DNA from: Lumbricus terrestris | Taxonomy: Eukaryota > Annelida > Clitellata > Crassiclitellata > Lumbricidae | Length of the DNA: 64,000 bases | Assembly (NCBI GenBank): GCA_949752735.1 | Contig: OX457036.1 | Coordinates: 19,850,246 to 19,914,245 of the forward strand | Reading direction: 5' to 3' | Part shown: positions 12,701 through 26,538 of the stretch, in pieces | Position numbering within the stretch: the stretch's first letter is position 1 | Layout: each line of letters opens with the position of its first letter | The notes under the pieces: generated by a model | What the model saw: only the letters and a program-made list of their open reading frames with translations | What the model was told of the DNA's origin: nothing | Database searches by the model: none | Translations under genes and position numbers: made by a program

Positions 12701-13480
12701 CATTAGTTTAATCAGATGTTGGTACACCCGTTAACTGCTGAAGGCCACAAATAACTGCACTTGGGCACTCAACAATGCTGAAAGGAACAGAAGGCACACT
12801 GCAATCACCGAATCAATCAACAACCAGCACCGAAGAATAACAAACACCAGAGCTCACTAAACGTCGATTTGCTAAAATGTCCTCAAGTATTCTCAGCCAC
12901 ATGGTCTCCAGCAATGGTCTCACATTTTAAAAGACCACATTCAGAATCTTAAAGAAGCCAAGTATCAGATTCTGCGATCTTGAAGACATAATATCGACAT
13001 CCACGAACAAATCACATTTCAAATGGTTTAGTCATATCAAATGACTCATCACATGCACAATTGCATATACTTAAAAACTCTTCATGACAACTAAGAAACT
13101 TGCAAGCTAAGCTGATCTTTTGGTCCCAGAATCCTCATCCATGTTTGCTACTAAATAGCATTTGAATCCACAAAGGGACCTCATGTTCACCAATGCCTCC
13201 AGCACTCTCTGAATCTCTCCATGAATCTTTCCATGCAATGACACATTTACGATTAGTTTACGATTACAACATAATCAAATCAAATCATGCACAATAATTT
13301 TACAAAGCACCATCGGGCAGGCAAACGTGGTAAAAGGCTAAGCGAAAACATGGCAAATCCATGTCACACTTTCTTTCACATGAACTCATTTTCATCATAC
13401 CTGTGAACACCAAAATCACCTGAGCTAAAAAAAATCTTTGGACCTCTCAAACTATTACTTCATTCAGACATCTCGTCGAA
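6740..13480. other. Intergenic stretch between the PCMT1 and ERR 3' ends
   Basis: AT-rich DNA with no credible coding exon on either strand; ORFs here are short and lack family features. It includes AT-rich palindromic sequence near 10970-11035 and a purine-rich tract at 11880-11945. The ERR 3' UTR occupies an unknown part of the right end. Confidence 0.6.
11880..11945 (+). repeat. GA/GGAA purine tract
   Basis: GAGAGAGAAAGAGAGAGAGG followed by GGAAGG units; possible triplex-forming DNA, no coding meaning. Confidence 0.85.
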
Positions 13481-13489
13481 ATTTCGATC

Positions 13490-13680
13490 AATCAAGTTTC
13501 ACCGGTTTCAATTGTTTATCAATCAATCAAGTCTCTGTGATTCAAAATGCGGACTAATCAAGTCTCACTTGTTCCAAAATGTGGATAAATCAAGTCTCAC
13601 TCGTTCCAAAATGTGGATAAATCAAGTCTCAGTGGTTCCGAATGTGGATTAATCATCAAGTCTCACCGGTTCCGAATGGT
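13490..13680 (-). repeat. About 31-bp tandem repeat in probable ERR 3' UTR
   Basis: Five to six imperfect units of ATCAAGTCTCACTCGTTCC plus AAAATGTGGATAA, starting 125 bases beyond the ERR stop codon. If the transcript extends this far they form a repeated 3' UTR segment. Confidence 0.8.
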
Positions 13681-13804
13681 CACATTAATTTAAAGCCACG
13701 TTCTGATCCTAAACAGCCATAGAACGCCGCTGTACAACAATTACCGAATGTACACAAAGCAACAGTCTTCATAAAAGTCGTCAACGTCGTTAGAACCACA
13801 GCCG

Positions 13805-14058
13805 CTACAACGATGACTCCGTGACACAGTCGATCATTTCGCTCAGAAGTTTGTTAAGTGCGACGCGACCACTTTGCTTCACGTTGTTCCAGTATTCCCT
13901 GGCGAGAAGACGACAGTGAGTGACGAGTGGGATCACCATCAGCAGATTGCATATACGGCGGTGACAGACGGCACCACGTATGCTCTCGTATTCGAGCATC
14001 GCATCGCATATCTGATCTCTCAAGTTCTGCACAGATTTTGGATTTTCGACGTTCAGAT
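13805..14058 (-). CDS. ERR: ERR terminal exon: helices 9-12 and AF-2
   Basis: Acceptor TTCTTGACAG precedes 14058. The exon encodes [42 protein letters not shown] and the AF-2 helix [11 protein letters not shown], then CVTESSL and TAG at 13807-13805. The acidic AF-2 core fits coactivator binding. The last residues SSL match a loose class I PDZ-ligand pattern, which may be chance. Confidence 0.94.
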
Positions 14059-17000
14059 CTGTCAAGAAACAGCGTCCAATGCATTTTCAGCTGGTCCTTC
14101 AAGTCATTATGCTTATTTATATAAGACTGGAATTTAGACAACACACTGCTTTTGTCTAATAAACTCACTGCAAAATGCATTTAAGAAGTTTCTGAAATGC
14201 AGATAAAGGCATGCTGACAGTTGCTTAATAATACTACAATAAGTAATTATTTGTCAAGACCCAACATAAGCGATCATCTGGAAAACTTGGCATAGCATGG
14301 CACAGAAGTCTTTTTAGAAGTCAGCAAATCATGACTTGAAAACAATATGACAAGTCATTGAAGTTTCTCAGGATGCTGTTATTAGTCTAGTACAGCGGCG
14401 CCCGCAGGCGTACGCACTTACGCAAGTGCATACAGCAGCGGCGCCCGAAGACGTACGCACATAGGTAAGTGCGTACAGCGCGATGACCCAAAAGGTATGT
14501 TTTTGGAAAATTATAGGTTGATGACAAAAAAAACAAAAACAAAAAGTCATCAGTTTTTTCGGCGGATAGAACAGGTATGTTTTTGGAAAATTATAGGTTG
14601 ATGACTAAAAAAAAAAAAGGTCATCAGTTTTTTCGGCGACCTAACGAACATTTTTCCCTGTTCGCCCCTCCATCGAAAATTTCTGTGTGTACAAGAAAAA
14701 AATCCTGCGGGCGCCGCTGGTCTAGGACAAACATTTCACTTTCCAAAACAGTCCTAAGCCTTAGTAAGTACTGTACTCGCAGCACTTTGAGGTGGTAATC
14801 TACACTTGCAAGTTTAATCCCAATGTCTAATCATAATGAGTCATGCCGAATTATGAAATTTCCTCACGATCAGTGTTATCAAACTCATCCCTCGAATTTC
14901 CAATTATTCCTGAGACCATAATTTAATTTAAATCTTGCGTATCATGATAAAAAAGTCGAATGGCAGCATACACACATGTTGAGTGCATTACATAGAATGC
15001 ACATAATATATACGATAAATATTGTAAAACTTGTAAAAATTTACTGAAACCAGTATATATATATATAATATGTATATATAATATATATAATATATAATAT
15101 GCATGGAGATTTCAAATCAGTGGCATTCGTTCCAACAAGCAGTGTTTATCAAGAGTCTCAATTCATTGAATCATGACCAGAACTAAGGCCACACGGTTGC
15201 TATAAAAAATGGTGTACATTTGCATTTTGTGCATATAATGTTTGCTAACTACATCAGTCCCGAAATAGTATCTAATGGTAACAAGAGATTTGAACTGGGA
15301 TTCACCATGAATTCATTAACAGCATCAACGAGTATATATATATACAATTTATACATATACATATATGTTGTACATAATACATACTGTTTCTGACAAACAG
15401 TATACCATAGCAGTCCGGAAATGGTATTTTTAAGGTAATGTGAAACTGGAACTGAATGTGGACTTTCATGAGGACATATTTTGCATAAAATGCACATATA
15501 CTGACTGTGTAGCATGTACAATTTACCAAATTAACTGTTGTTGGACTATTTTAATTATGCAATGTAAGTAGGTAGTATAAGATATACAATTATCTATGGT
15601 GTTAGTTAATGGACATTGGCATTAATGTAGAAACCTAAATAGTACATAAAAATCTGGAGGTTCAATGACAAAGAAACAAAAGAGACCTCCTAATAAAATT
15701 CAATTATTTTAAATATGCCACTTGAGTAGCAAGATTCAGCTTTTGAATTTTTATATCAATAATTGAATGATGAACTCTGTTCTTCATTCACTCATTCATT
15801 CATTATTAGCATTTATATAGCGACCCTTCAAGAAACTACTCAGAGGTACTCCCAGCCCAGCCACGGCAAAAGAAAAAAGATTTAAGGGACTTAAGGAATA
15901 AGGATTGACTGGTCAGATGAAGGAGATGGAGGATAGGTGGGAGGTCATTCCAGATTGACGGCTTAATTAATTGATTGATTGATTAATATATTCGTCTCAC
16001 TTGTACTTGGGTAACCCTTACAGTGGGACAGTAGTCCATAGGGTTATCTCCTTTTGCTTTTTTTAGCCTCCATATTTAAAAAAAAGAAGTTTGTTAATTA
16101 CTGTCACTATAAGCAATTAACCCTCATCCGAACAAGGAGGGTCTGGCCAGACCCCCCTTCATATATTTGCTGCATAACTTTTTTAGGAGTGATTTTTTCT
16201 CAGATTGCTTTTATGACTTTGTTCCTATATTACCGAGCTACAATTAGCACATCTAAACGACCAAATCAGTTTAGTGATATAGAAGTTCTGAGGATGATAC
16301 TGCCCGAGACTACAATGATGACAGTTTGGACAGTGAGAACAACTATAAAGAATGTGGACATGAAGAGATGCCAATGCCTGATGAACAACATTCAGGTGTT
16401 TCTTCTGATGAAAACAATGTGAAATTGAAAATGATGATAAACACAATGATGAGACAAGACCCGGTAGTGAAGATAATGATGACGAAATTGTTTATACTGA
16501 TGAAGCCGAGAGACCTAAATTATAGGCTGAATACATGTAAAGATACGGATTTTTTGGGCACTCAAAAGCATTGCAATTTGGACGTGCTCTGTCACACAAT
16601 GCAGTAACAGAAGATGTGGAATAAAATTATACGGACACTTTGAGAATATTCAAGATGGTTTTTGACAGTTTTATAACAGCCGAGATGAAAGACATCATCA
16701 TTCGACATACAAACCCGAAAGCAACAGCTAACGGATTATGTGTGATACATGCTTACATTTTAGGTTTGGTCCCGTTCCATTAATTTTTTTAGATATTTTC
16801 TAGAAAACAGTCATGCTGACTCTGATCAAAAGAGCATTCTATTCAATTTTGCTAAAATTATGGTTTCTTTATTTTGATTTCCAAATTTTATAAATAGACA
16901 GCTATTGCGACGTTAAACATGTATGACAAACCGTCACAATTAATGTAAGTAAGCATTTAATTTCAAATTCATCATAAAAAAATGATTTATATTGCATAAA

Positions 17001-20000
17001 GAGACTGGTACATTGTTGTTTTGGGTTACACTGATATCATCTTACAAAATTGGCACATAAAAATTGCTATTTCCTATGGAAAACCCACATCAAAACGGGG
17101 GGTCTGACCAGACCCCCCCTTGTTCAAATTAAGTTGCATTTTAGCTTGTTCGGATGAGGGTTAAAAAAAACTGGGCTTTGGCTATGGTTATTTCAAAGCT
17201 CTACAAAATACTTAGTGTTCTGATGTTGCAGTAAAACACTTGATTTGCTCTCAGTTCTTGATCCACGCAGTCGCTAAAGAAGTTTTATTCCGTCCAAAAC
17301 ACAAAAAAATCCTAAATACTTTTCATTATTACTATAATAATAACTATTATTCTTATCATTGGCATATATATGGTACTTTAGCATTCCTGAAATAGTATTC
17401 TATGGTAATAATACGAGACTTGAACTGGAATCTACCGGTACCTGGATTCATTAACAGCATCACTTTCATTAGGACGTATTCTTCCCGCAACAAAGCAAGC
17501 TCCGTCAGTTTCCTCGCCAGCTTCCGCAGCATCACGTTCAGTTCCAGTGGAATGCAGAAGGTCGACGAATCGCCGTCGGACATGACAAAGTCATCGGCAA
17601 ATATGAGGACGCCCTTGTACGGGGACGAACGGAAGGCGATGTTAAAGCAGAGGATGTCCAGCCACGCTCCCTGCAGTAGGTTCATCTGGTCCCGCAACAG
17701 CAGATCAACAAAGCCTAAAAAAATTCAAACATTAATACAATAAAAAATCAGATTTCATCATTATTAAATAATTTTTTTATCGTACATAAAGACACAGATA
17801 TGCGATATCTGAGGTGCTGATGCCGCCACTCTCATTAAAGCTGTTCAGTGATGTTAACTTCATGTCCTCCGTGACCTCTGCTCAATGCAACAAGATTGAG
17901 TGTATAATTTTTAGTCAATGACTCACAAATTTACATTCCCCAGATAAAGACTCGATGAACTTTATCGCAAGAATGTTATATAAAAACAAGTACTAAAATC
18001 TCAACCATAAGTAGCTAAACAGTCAATTTGTTAATGTACACCTACAATGTTTTGTCTGTTGTTTTTTGGAAATAAACTAATACATAAATAGATAATCATA
18101 ACTTTTAAAGGAATGATGTATAACTTGGCAAACCATTCTTGCCATTTGCAAATTTTCAAATGCTTGCATATAGTGGAGGTTTTTGTGATAAAATTGTTGC
18201 TTCAGTTTATCTAACTATGCATTTCCATATTTTTCATGGGCATGGCAGAACGGTCCAATTTGCAGTCAATGGTTGACAGCAGCAGGGTTGGAGAAGACCT
18301 CAGGTCCTGGGAAATATCAAAATATGCATGGTAAAAAATGCAACTGAGTGGGGTCAGCAGGTGCTCCCTTCTGCGATCATAACCTCTGTGCAAAAAAAAC
18401 AGTGATGAGAGACACTTAAGCCATCAATTTTCCATTGGTTGAACACAATCTTCTCAGCAGTTATGTCATCTGACACTATGCTACAAAGATGGAAGAAAAT
18501 CTTGACTCTGTTCACATCACCCAACGACTCTGTAACTCCATCCTGATTTATTGCCCGCTCACATGAACCCGTGCTGGATGTTATGCCCACATCCTTCTAA
18601 GTTATGCTCTCAATTGTCAACATTGTAATTGGCCTGATGGTTTTAACCCAAAAAATGAATGTCATTCAGTTTTTTAAATTTAAGATATTTATTATTTAAT
18701 TAAGTAGAATAAAAGAAGGGTCTGCTTATAATCATACATAGTTTCAAACCTTAGTAAATCAGCATATGTCTTTATCAGATTTAACACTACTTAAGCAAGC
18801 ATATTGCAGATCCTTTGGCTTTCGTTTCTCCTCCAACTTGGTTCTCCCCACTGCTTAAAGTGCAGAAAAAAGGTTCCTGGACGCTCATCACTTCTCCAGG
18901 TTCTGCTGTCCAAATAAGTGGCAGGACAGCAGTGAGATTTGAAAATAAGTGCTTGGACGCCGTCCATGACCGTCCAGCCACACTTTAAGCCCTTGTTCTC
19001 CTGCAATGAAGGTTGCTGCTCTTCTTCCACACCATTTGAAAACCTGTAGTGAAGATTACACTTCTCAACTCCTTCTAACCAGCATCTTCAATCTTTCTTA
19101 TATTTTACCAATTCAGTGGTTCAACAACCAGTCTTCCCTACAATTCAACATTAGCCAAATAGCAAGCTAACTTCATTCATCTCATTTTCCTTCAACAACT
19201 CAACAAATACATTTGATGATTTGACTCTCGCCAAAGGGTAAAGATACAAGATTTAATAGGCTACAGTAAGTTTGATGTTTTCAACAGTCCGAAACCTTCT
19301 ACCAATCGATCGCAAGGTCAAACTAAATTCGCTTTGTTTCAATCTTCATTTAACTAATCAGAATCAGAAGTCAATGTGAAACAATCAGAAGCAGATGACT
19401 TCTTTCTTCCCAAAAGTGACGAACTCCTTTTATAGTCCATCTCCAACATCTCCAATTTCATTGCAGCGTTTGACCCAAAACCCGGCAAATCTTGAACATC
19501 TGAGCAGACGGTCTTATGGCAACGGCTGAGTTTGCATTGTCACTGCTGGTTCCCTACTTCATATATATTCATTTAATGAGAAAACAGGTTGACAAGATGG
19601 CAACTCGGTTGCAAGGAAAGGATAAGTTCTACGGGTTACAGAGGCGCTCGCTGAGAAGGCAATAATCGAGATTCGAGAACTCTTAGGACGAAGTTTTTAT
19701 CGTCTTTTGCTGGTAATGAACAAAAATATTGTTTTATTGCACCTATGATGCTGACCTTTAGATGCAGGTGATTAACAATGACACTTAAATCACATAACTA
19801 CATAGCACATATCACCGCATTTTAATTTACGCACAGTAACTCAGCACAACTCTAATCACATAAATGGCATGATGTGTAACTTAAGGGCATAGTAACACAC
19901 TCAGGTCTACTTCCTGTCCAAAATTGGCAAGGCACTTTCTAATTATTAAGTCATATACTATGTATCTCAAAGTGTCTGGTCACCTTGGCCACCATACTTG

Positions 20001-23000
20001 CAGTAATGAGTACATGGACCCCACACTGTCGGAGGGAAGATGATATGGCGAGGGAGGGGATTGGCCACCCGTCCTCATATGCGGAGGCTATGAAAATGAA
20101 GTTGCTAACACTTCATACATGTCTGGACTCCTCTTCTTCTTCCTCCTCCTCTTCTTACTCTTCTTCTTCTTCTGCTTCTTCCTCATCCTCTTCCTTCCTC
20201 TTCCTCTTCCTCTCCCTCTTCCTCCTCTTCTTCTTCTTCTTCTTCTTCTTCTTCTTCTTTATCAGAGCAAACAATCACAGACACAGTTCTGATTCTTTCA
20301 ATTCAATAGAAAAACTAAACATTTAATTAAACATGAATTGATATAAAATCTTATATCACTGTTTTCTCTAGCCTTAAACATTTCATGTGTCCAATGTACA
20401 GGGGCTTCTGTCCCTATACCTGGCAGGCACAACTTGTGCCAAAGTGAAAACATGGGAGGAATAAAAAAATGACTTAAAACATTATAAGGTGGGAAAAGGC
20501 CAGCCCGGGATTAGGTAAGGTTAGAGACTGAGCCCGGTTGTTTTGTAGGGATAAAAGCCACTGCAAATGTACAATACATAGTAAGCAAATTTTTATAATC
20601 TCTGCAGGTAGAGCACTACATCCATTCAGCTGCCATGCTCCAGGTTGTGGGACTGAGATTATTACTCCAAATAATACTTTTCCCATGATCTGTCAGATGT
20701 AGTAGAGACTAGGGCATGTTAGTTTACTAGAAATGGCTTTTTTAGAAGGTGACAATGGTATATGCAAAACTAGTAGCTGGAATGTGGGATGAGAAAGAAC
20801 ATTCATGTAGGATCAACAATGGATGTGAAAAATGTTCCCAAGAAGTGGATTCATTTCTATACAACAGCGTAGAATTGCAATCTAAGGCACGTTGCTTAGA
20901 CAGGGAGGAGAAAACGAAATTAACGAATTACACTTTTACACCCAAGAACAATGTGTGTTGTTTAACCATAACCATAGTTTTTATACTGGCTTCGTTAGCT
21001 ACACCGGTAAGCGAGAACGGCATTCGTCTGTTGGTTGCAACGGACTGCGGTTCAAGCCCCAGGCTGGGAGTTGACATTCAGAGATTTAGATATCTCGGGC
21101 TAGCACATGTGGGACGCAGGGGCGCAAGCTGCTGCGGAGCGACCTTGGGCAAGTTGCTTACCCATCATTGTCTGTGGGGAAGGCAACGGGAAACCACCTC
21201 ACTCATCTCATCCCCAGGGGCGTAAAGCCAATGAACCTGCCTTCGGGCAGAGCACCATCATCATCATAGTTTTTATTGCTCAAAGTGACAGTTGACAAAA
21301 GACCTTTATTACATAACAACGGATATAGAAACTAACAAAAAGCAAAAGGAGAGAACCCTTAAGGGACTATACTGTCCCACTGTCAGGATTTCCCAAATAC
21401 AAGTTCAAATAAACAGCAACAGGTTATGCAAATTATAGAGTATTAAAAAAAATTATTTGGCAGCTGTGAACCAGCCTCAACCAGGTCAAGAGTAAGAACC
21501 CAAGGACCTACCCATCAAATTAAAAATAGAGTCTGAATCTCTATCTGTCTATCTCCCTATCCTCCAATCTCTGTCTGCCTCTCCCAGTGTCTCTGTATCT
21601 GCCTCACTCTTCGTCCCTATCTGCATGTCTGTCTAGCTCTTTGTGTGTATGTCCCTGTCTGTCTTTCTGTCTCACTGCTCTCGGTCTCTCCAATACTTAG
21701 AGACATAACTTCCATGCTCTCCGTAACTTCCATGCTCTCCGTTCAATTCGGTGACGCCAGATAACCTTGCTGGGAGGCTAATCGACGCAGGCGTTGATTA
21801 TTTATTCCGTTGATTATATATTCCGGAAGGAATTTCTTAAGCACCTAAAACCGTCGTCTGAAAGACATAAAGCTTTCCCCTAAAGCAATAAATTTAACGC
21901 ATTTACGTCTTAGATCACTAAATAGAAACTATAAAGAAACACTTTAGGAATCGCAAAATTGTGTAAAAAATAACTTTTAATGAGGAAATTCAATAGACTT
22001 CAAAAATGAATTATTCAAGTGCATTGTTGAAAACAATGGCAACGATGCCAGTTTTCAATTGGTTTGGGTCCACTATTCAGAGGGTCCACTATTTCGAAGG
22101 TCCACTATTCCAAACCCTAAACCTAACCCTAACTCACCCCAACCCTAACCATAACCCTAAACCTACACCTATCCCACCCTAACCATAACCCTAAACCTAA
22201 CCCTAACCCACCCCAACCATAACCATAACCCTAAACCTACACCTATCCCACCCTAACCATAACCCTAAACCTAACCCTAACCCACCCCAACCATAACCAT
22301 AACCCTGACCCTCCTCAACCACAACCATAACCCTAACCCTCCCCAACCCTAACCATAACCGTAAACCTAATCCAAGCCCACCCAACCCTAACCCACCCTA
22401 CCCCAACCTTATAACCCTAACCCACTGTAACCCTAACCACCAAGGATAACGAACAAAATATAGCGGATATTCAGAATAGTGGACCCTCGGAATAGCAGGC
22501 CGTTACCTTTCAATTATGGGAACTTTTAACTACTGTAGTCACTAACTAGTAGTTATAACTGCTACGTCTGCAGCTGCCTACCAGTTGTAATTAGTTTCAA
22601 GGAAGTAGATATATAATTAATTATGACTACTTTATGGTGTAGTTTGAAGTTAACTACAACATTTAGCATTAAAACCATTAACTACACTCTCCCTACTTCT
22701 TTACCTTGCTCCATCTTACATGAATTTTCTGTAATTTCGAAAATTCATAAAACGTGATAGCACTATATAATTTCGTTATTAAAATTTTGCACTTCATGAA
22801 AAAGAAATATTCAAATGAACAGAACTGCCTAAATTAAAAATTATATCTTTTTCATGCATCTTTGGTCGGCGTGACAGTGCCGTTATACGGCCTAGGCAGG
22901 ATGGTCTTTTTGAAGAGCTTTTTCAGAAGTCTAGACTCTTCAACCTCTTACATTTTTATCAGTCTTTGGTAAATTATAGACTACTTGTCGACCCGTGTTG

Positions 23001-26000
23001 AGTTTAAACATTTAGAAAGTTCTAAGAGTTTTTGCAGTTGTGGTTTTTATAGTTGTGTAGAAATGTGTACTTTGTAAGTTAGACATTTTTGTAGTAATGA
23101 TAGTTTTTACATTGTGGACTTCGTAAGTCAGACATTTTAGTAGTAATGACTATGTGGCATTTGTCACCCAATTTTTTAACATGTACAAAGTCACACAGAA
23201 ATGCAAATTAGAGGTGCAGAGAAATGTGAATCAGAGGAAGTGTCTAGTTTTGTTAAAGTACACATAATTTAATCATTTTAATGCAAATCTGTGTGTAAAG
23301 CATTCCCAAAGATACCACAGATCTCAACTTATTTTACCCCACGCGGTCTTATGCAACGCAATCAGAGGTAAACCATAGTCAAATTGTCACCCTGTTTGGT
23401 AGTCAACAGAGTTTAAATCTGTTTTGAAATTTCTGCTCCAATTGTATCCAATGCCAACTCAAATAAACTAATTGTTGGTGGGAAGATCGGACGGGTGAGG
23501 GAGAGGAATGGTCCTCGCCCCCATATACAATGACTGGGAAAAACAAAGTTGCTAACATTTCACGCTCATTGCGCCTCTCAAGGTTAGCTGAAGGGACTGT
23601 TGTTCTTCCTCAGATTATAATCTCCAAACACTCTATTTATACAACGGTGCTTCAATGATTTTCCCACATAACATTATGTTGCAGGGAGCGTCAAGTGTAA
23701 TTGAAGCTCTGCCATCTTGCTTTGAAGTTTTCCGTTTGTTTTCACTAAGTAAATATAAAACTGTGTACATCCAAGTGGCACCACTGTCTTATCAATACCC
23801 GTCATATTCTGTGTCTGTCTCGAATCTCTTGATACATGAAAGCAATATCTAACAATTTATTTATTTGCAAATTATAGAAGAATCGTCAGAAACCACAATC
23901 AGTACATTCTAGATTCACTTTTGTCAGCAAAATCATATACATACAGTTATACACTACTGTGTAATGTATATCAAATACTTTGAATTAAATTAACATCGGC
24001 GTCATCGTCATCATCATCATCATCATACATTATACACCAGAGAGAGAGAGAGAACCAAAGAATGCTTTTGTACCATTTTATATCCAGAATTGAATGTGAA
24101 GCATCTGAAGATCAGAATCATCCCTCCTCTTAATCTCGGGACAAGACCTTTTTTTACTAGAGAATTAGTCTTTGACCTGTTTGGAAAAGGTATTTCCATG
24201 AGAGACTGACTGACTAACCTGGAACTTGTTTCGCCCATCCAATAGTCGCAACAAGTTCTCGATCGGATAAATCTGACAGCAACGACATCATCCGAAACTC
24301 GTTGTCTACTAGCGACGTTGTATTCAACATCTTTGGCATCGCGTACACCTTCTGCGGCTCGATCTTTAGAAGGCACTGCAGTAGACGGCTTTCTATAGCA
24401 CACGCACAATTTCAACTCACTCAAACGCCAGCAAGAAACTCAACAGTTAAGACTACAACAATAAGAAAATCTATTTATTTACGTAGAACACTTTGTGGAA
24501 TTCTACGCCAGGCCACATAGGAAAACATAACATACATATTTGTATATATTGTAGTACTTTCTTCTAGGAAAAGAAATGCCTGTGTCGCGGGATATTATAT
24601 CCCCCCTTAAAGCTATTGGGGGATGAATTAATCTATCTCCCGGATGGAATATACAAGTGTAGACTATCTGGGGGGATAAACCATTCTATACCTATTATTG
24701 TAAAATGCATATAATTTAAAGATTTGTGTTGTAATCATAATTTAAAGTGACTATAATTGTTTTAAGTGTCCTAAGCAATGTTCAGAGCAAGTCAACTCGA
24801 ATTTATTTAACCCTTTACCCGTTCATTTTTAAATTATTCTCGGGGCAAACGGGTAAAGGATTAATGACTCTTAAGTGTTTTTAAGTGTTCCAAATGTTCT
24901 AAGTGTTCTAAAACCCAAGTAAAGAAAATTATCTATTAGGAATAAAATACCTGTTAGTGTCATTGTTCAAAAAACAAAAGCAGATGGAAGTTAATTTTCA
25001 AACATAAATACATGCGGAAGTGGCTTTTTTCAACTTCTCTTCATCTAGGGGGATACGATAAATACGGGGGTTACTCCATATCGTGACACCGGAACTCACA
25101 TGAAAGGTGCCGGAACCCAAATTTAATTTTAATTTTTCGGAAAACATAAAAGCTGCAGAATAAGGTGCTAGAATGCTTTTTCGGGCATTAATTTATAATA
25201 GATGCAGATGTATATAGGTAACACTGTCTGGCAGTTCTGTGCAACACAGAAGCAAAATCAGCTGCCTTGAAGTAAATTGGTAAATCTCCATTGTGAAGTG
25301 GAGATTGTGAGTTTGATCTTTCCATGCAATGCCTTAATACTGTGTAAGGACCTTGAGTAACTCCCGATTGAAATGTGCCATACACCGTGTTCAGATACAT
25401 TCACACATACATAAATAACATGCAAACATAAATGCATTTATACATATACCTAGATACAAACATGCAAATCATACAAAAAAGTCATACATACATACATATA
25501 ATACATACATACATGCATGCATGCATACATACATACATACATACATACACATACATACATACATACATACATACACATACATACATGCATACACACATAC
25601 ATATATGCACTTATATAATATTATACACAAAAATACATACATTGAAATTAAAACAAGTCAACAAACCCTTTGAATGCCTGACGGGCAGGTAGATTACTTA
25701 AAGAATATTTTGACAAAGAGTTTTAAATGTCGCTTTTTCAGTTATCATTCATACTCTAATCACTGTGCAGGATTTTTCAGTTATCAATCATACTCTAGAT
25801 AATCACCTGTGGCACAGCCATACAAGAGGCAGACAATGTTGATGTTCAAGGACACAGTTGTTACACACTCATTTACAGCTTCAACCTTCTGCATCTGCCT
25901 AACACTTGTCAACGTATACACAGTCTAAACACAGCCTGCAAATTGCTATCTGGCATAAATCTTACTTATTTATCATTATCTAAAGCACGAAAATGTTGAA

Positions 26001-26485
26001 AAGCCAGTAAACCTATTGATAAGAGACCATGCTATATTCGTTTTACTGAGCTCTTGCTGACATACCGCAATAAAAGAAACGACTAAAGAAAATTTAAAAA
26101 ATTCGACCCATTCGGTGTTAGCCAGACCGAGGGGCTGCAACACTTTATAGTACTCGGGATTGCATAACTCAAAGGTTCAAGTCGACTAAAGTAGCTATAG
26201 AAGTTCAGTAAGACAATTACCACTGGTTTTCGCAGTTTTAGAGGTGTTAAAAAACTGGCAACTGTGAGCTGACAAGCAGGTGGCTGAACCAAGCTAGGAA
26301 TGAAAGAAACCAGAAATGGTGGCTGTTAATAGCCTGTTATCAACTCTTTCCGTCGGCTAAATGCAGATCAATTACGACCCATAGTAATTCCTGGTTGGGT
26401 TCTCCTTCCAACAAAAACCATTCATTAAAAAATTACCAGCTGCAACACTTGGATGTTGGCAAAAAGACCAAATTGACTATGAAGT

Positions 26486-26538
<53 letters not shown>

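Noticed and set aside
7019..13480. Various 60-90-codon ORFs between the two genes
   Set aside because: AT-rich chance frames without family motifs, splice support or coding composition.
13854..14180. 108-residue - strand ORF overlapping the ERR last exon
   Set aside because: Shadow frame of the ligand-binding-domain exon.
20121..20280. Serine/phenylalanine-rich ORF
   Set aside because: A (TCT)n tract read as protein; no conserved features.
22112..22440. Interstitial telomere marking a chromosome fusion
   Set aside because: The array is degenerate and enclosed by inverted repeats with a probable target duplication, so a mobile-element origin fits better.
24023..24424. 133-residue - strand ORF as a gene
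   Set aside because: It overlaps the ERR exon in the wrong frame; the correct frame gives receptor sequence with proper splice sites.
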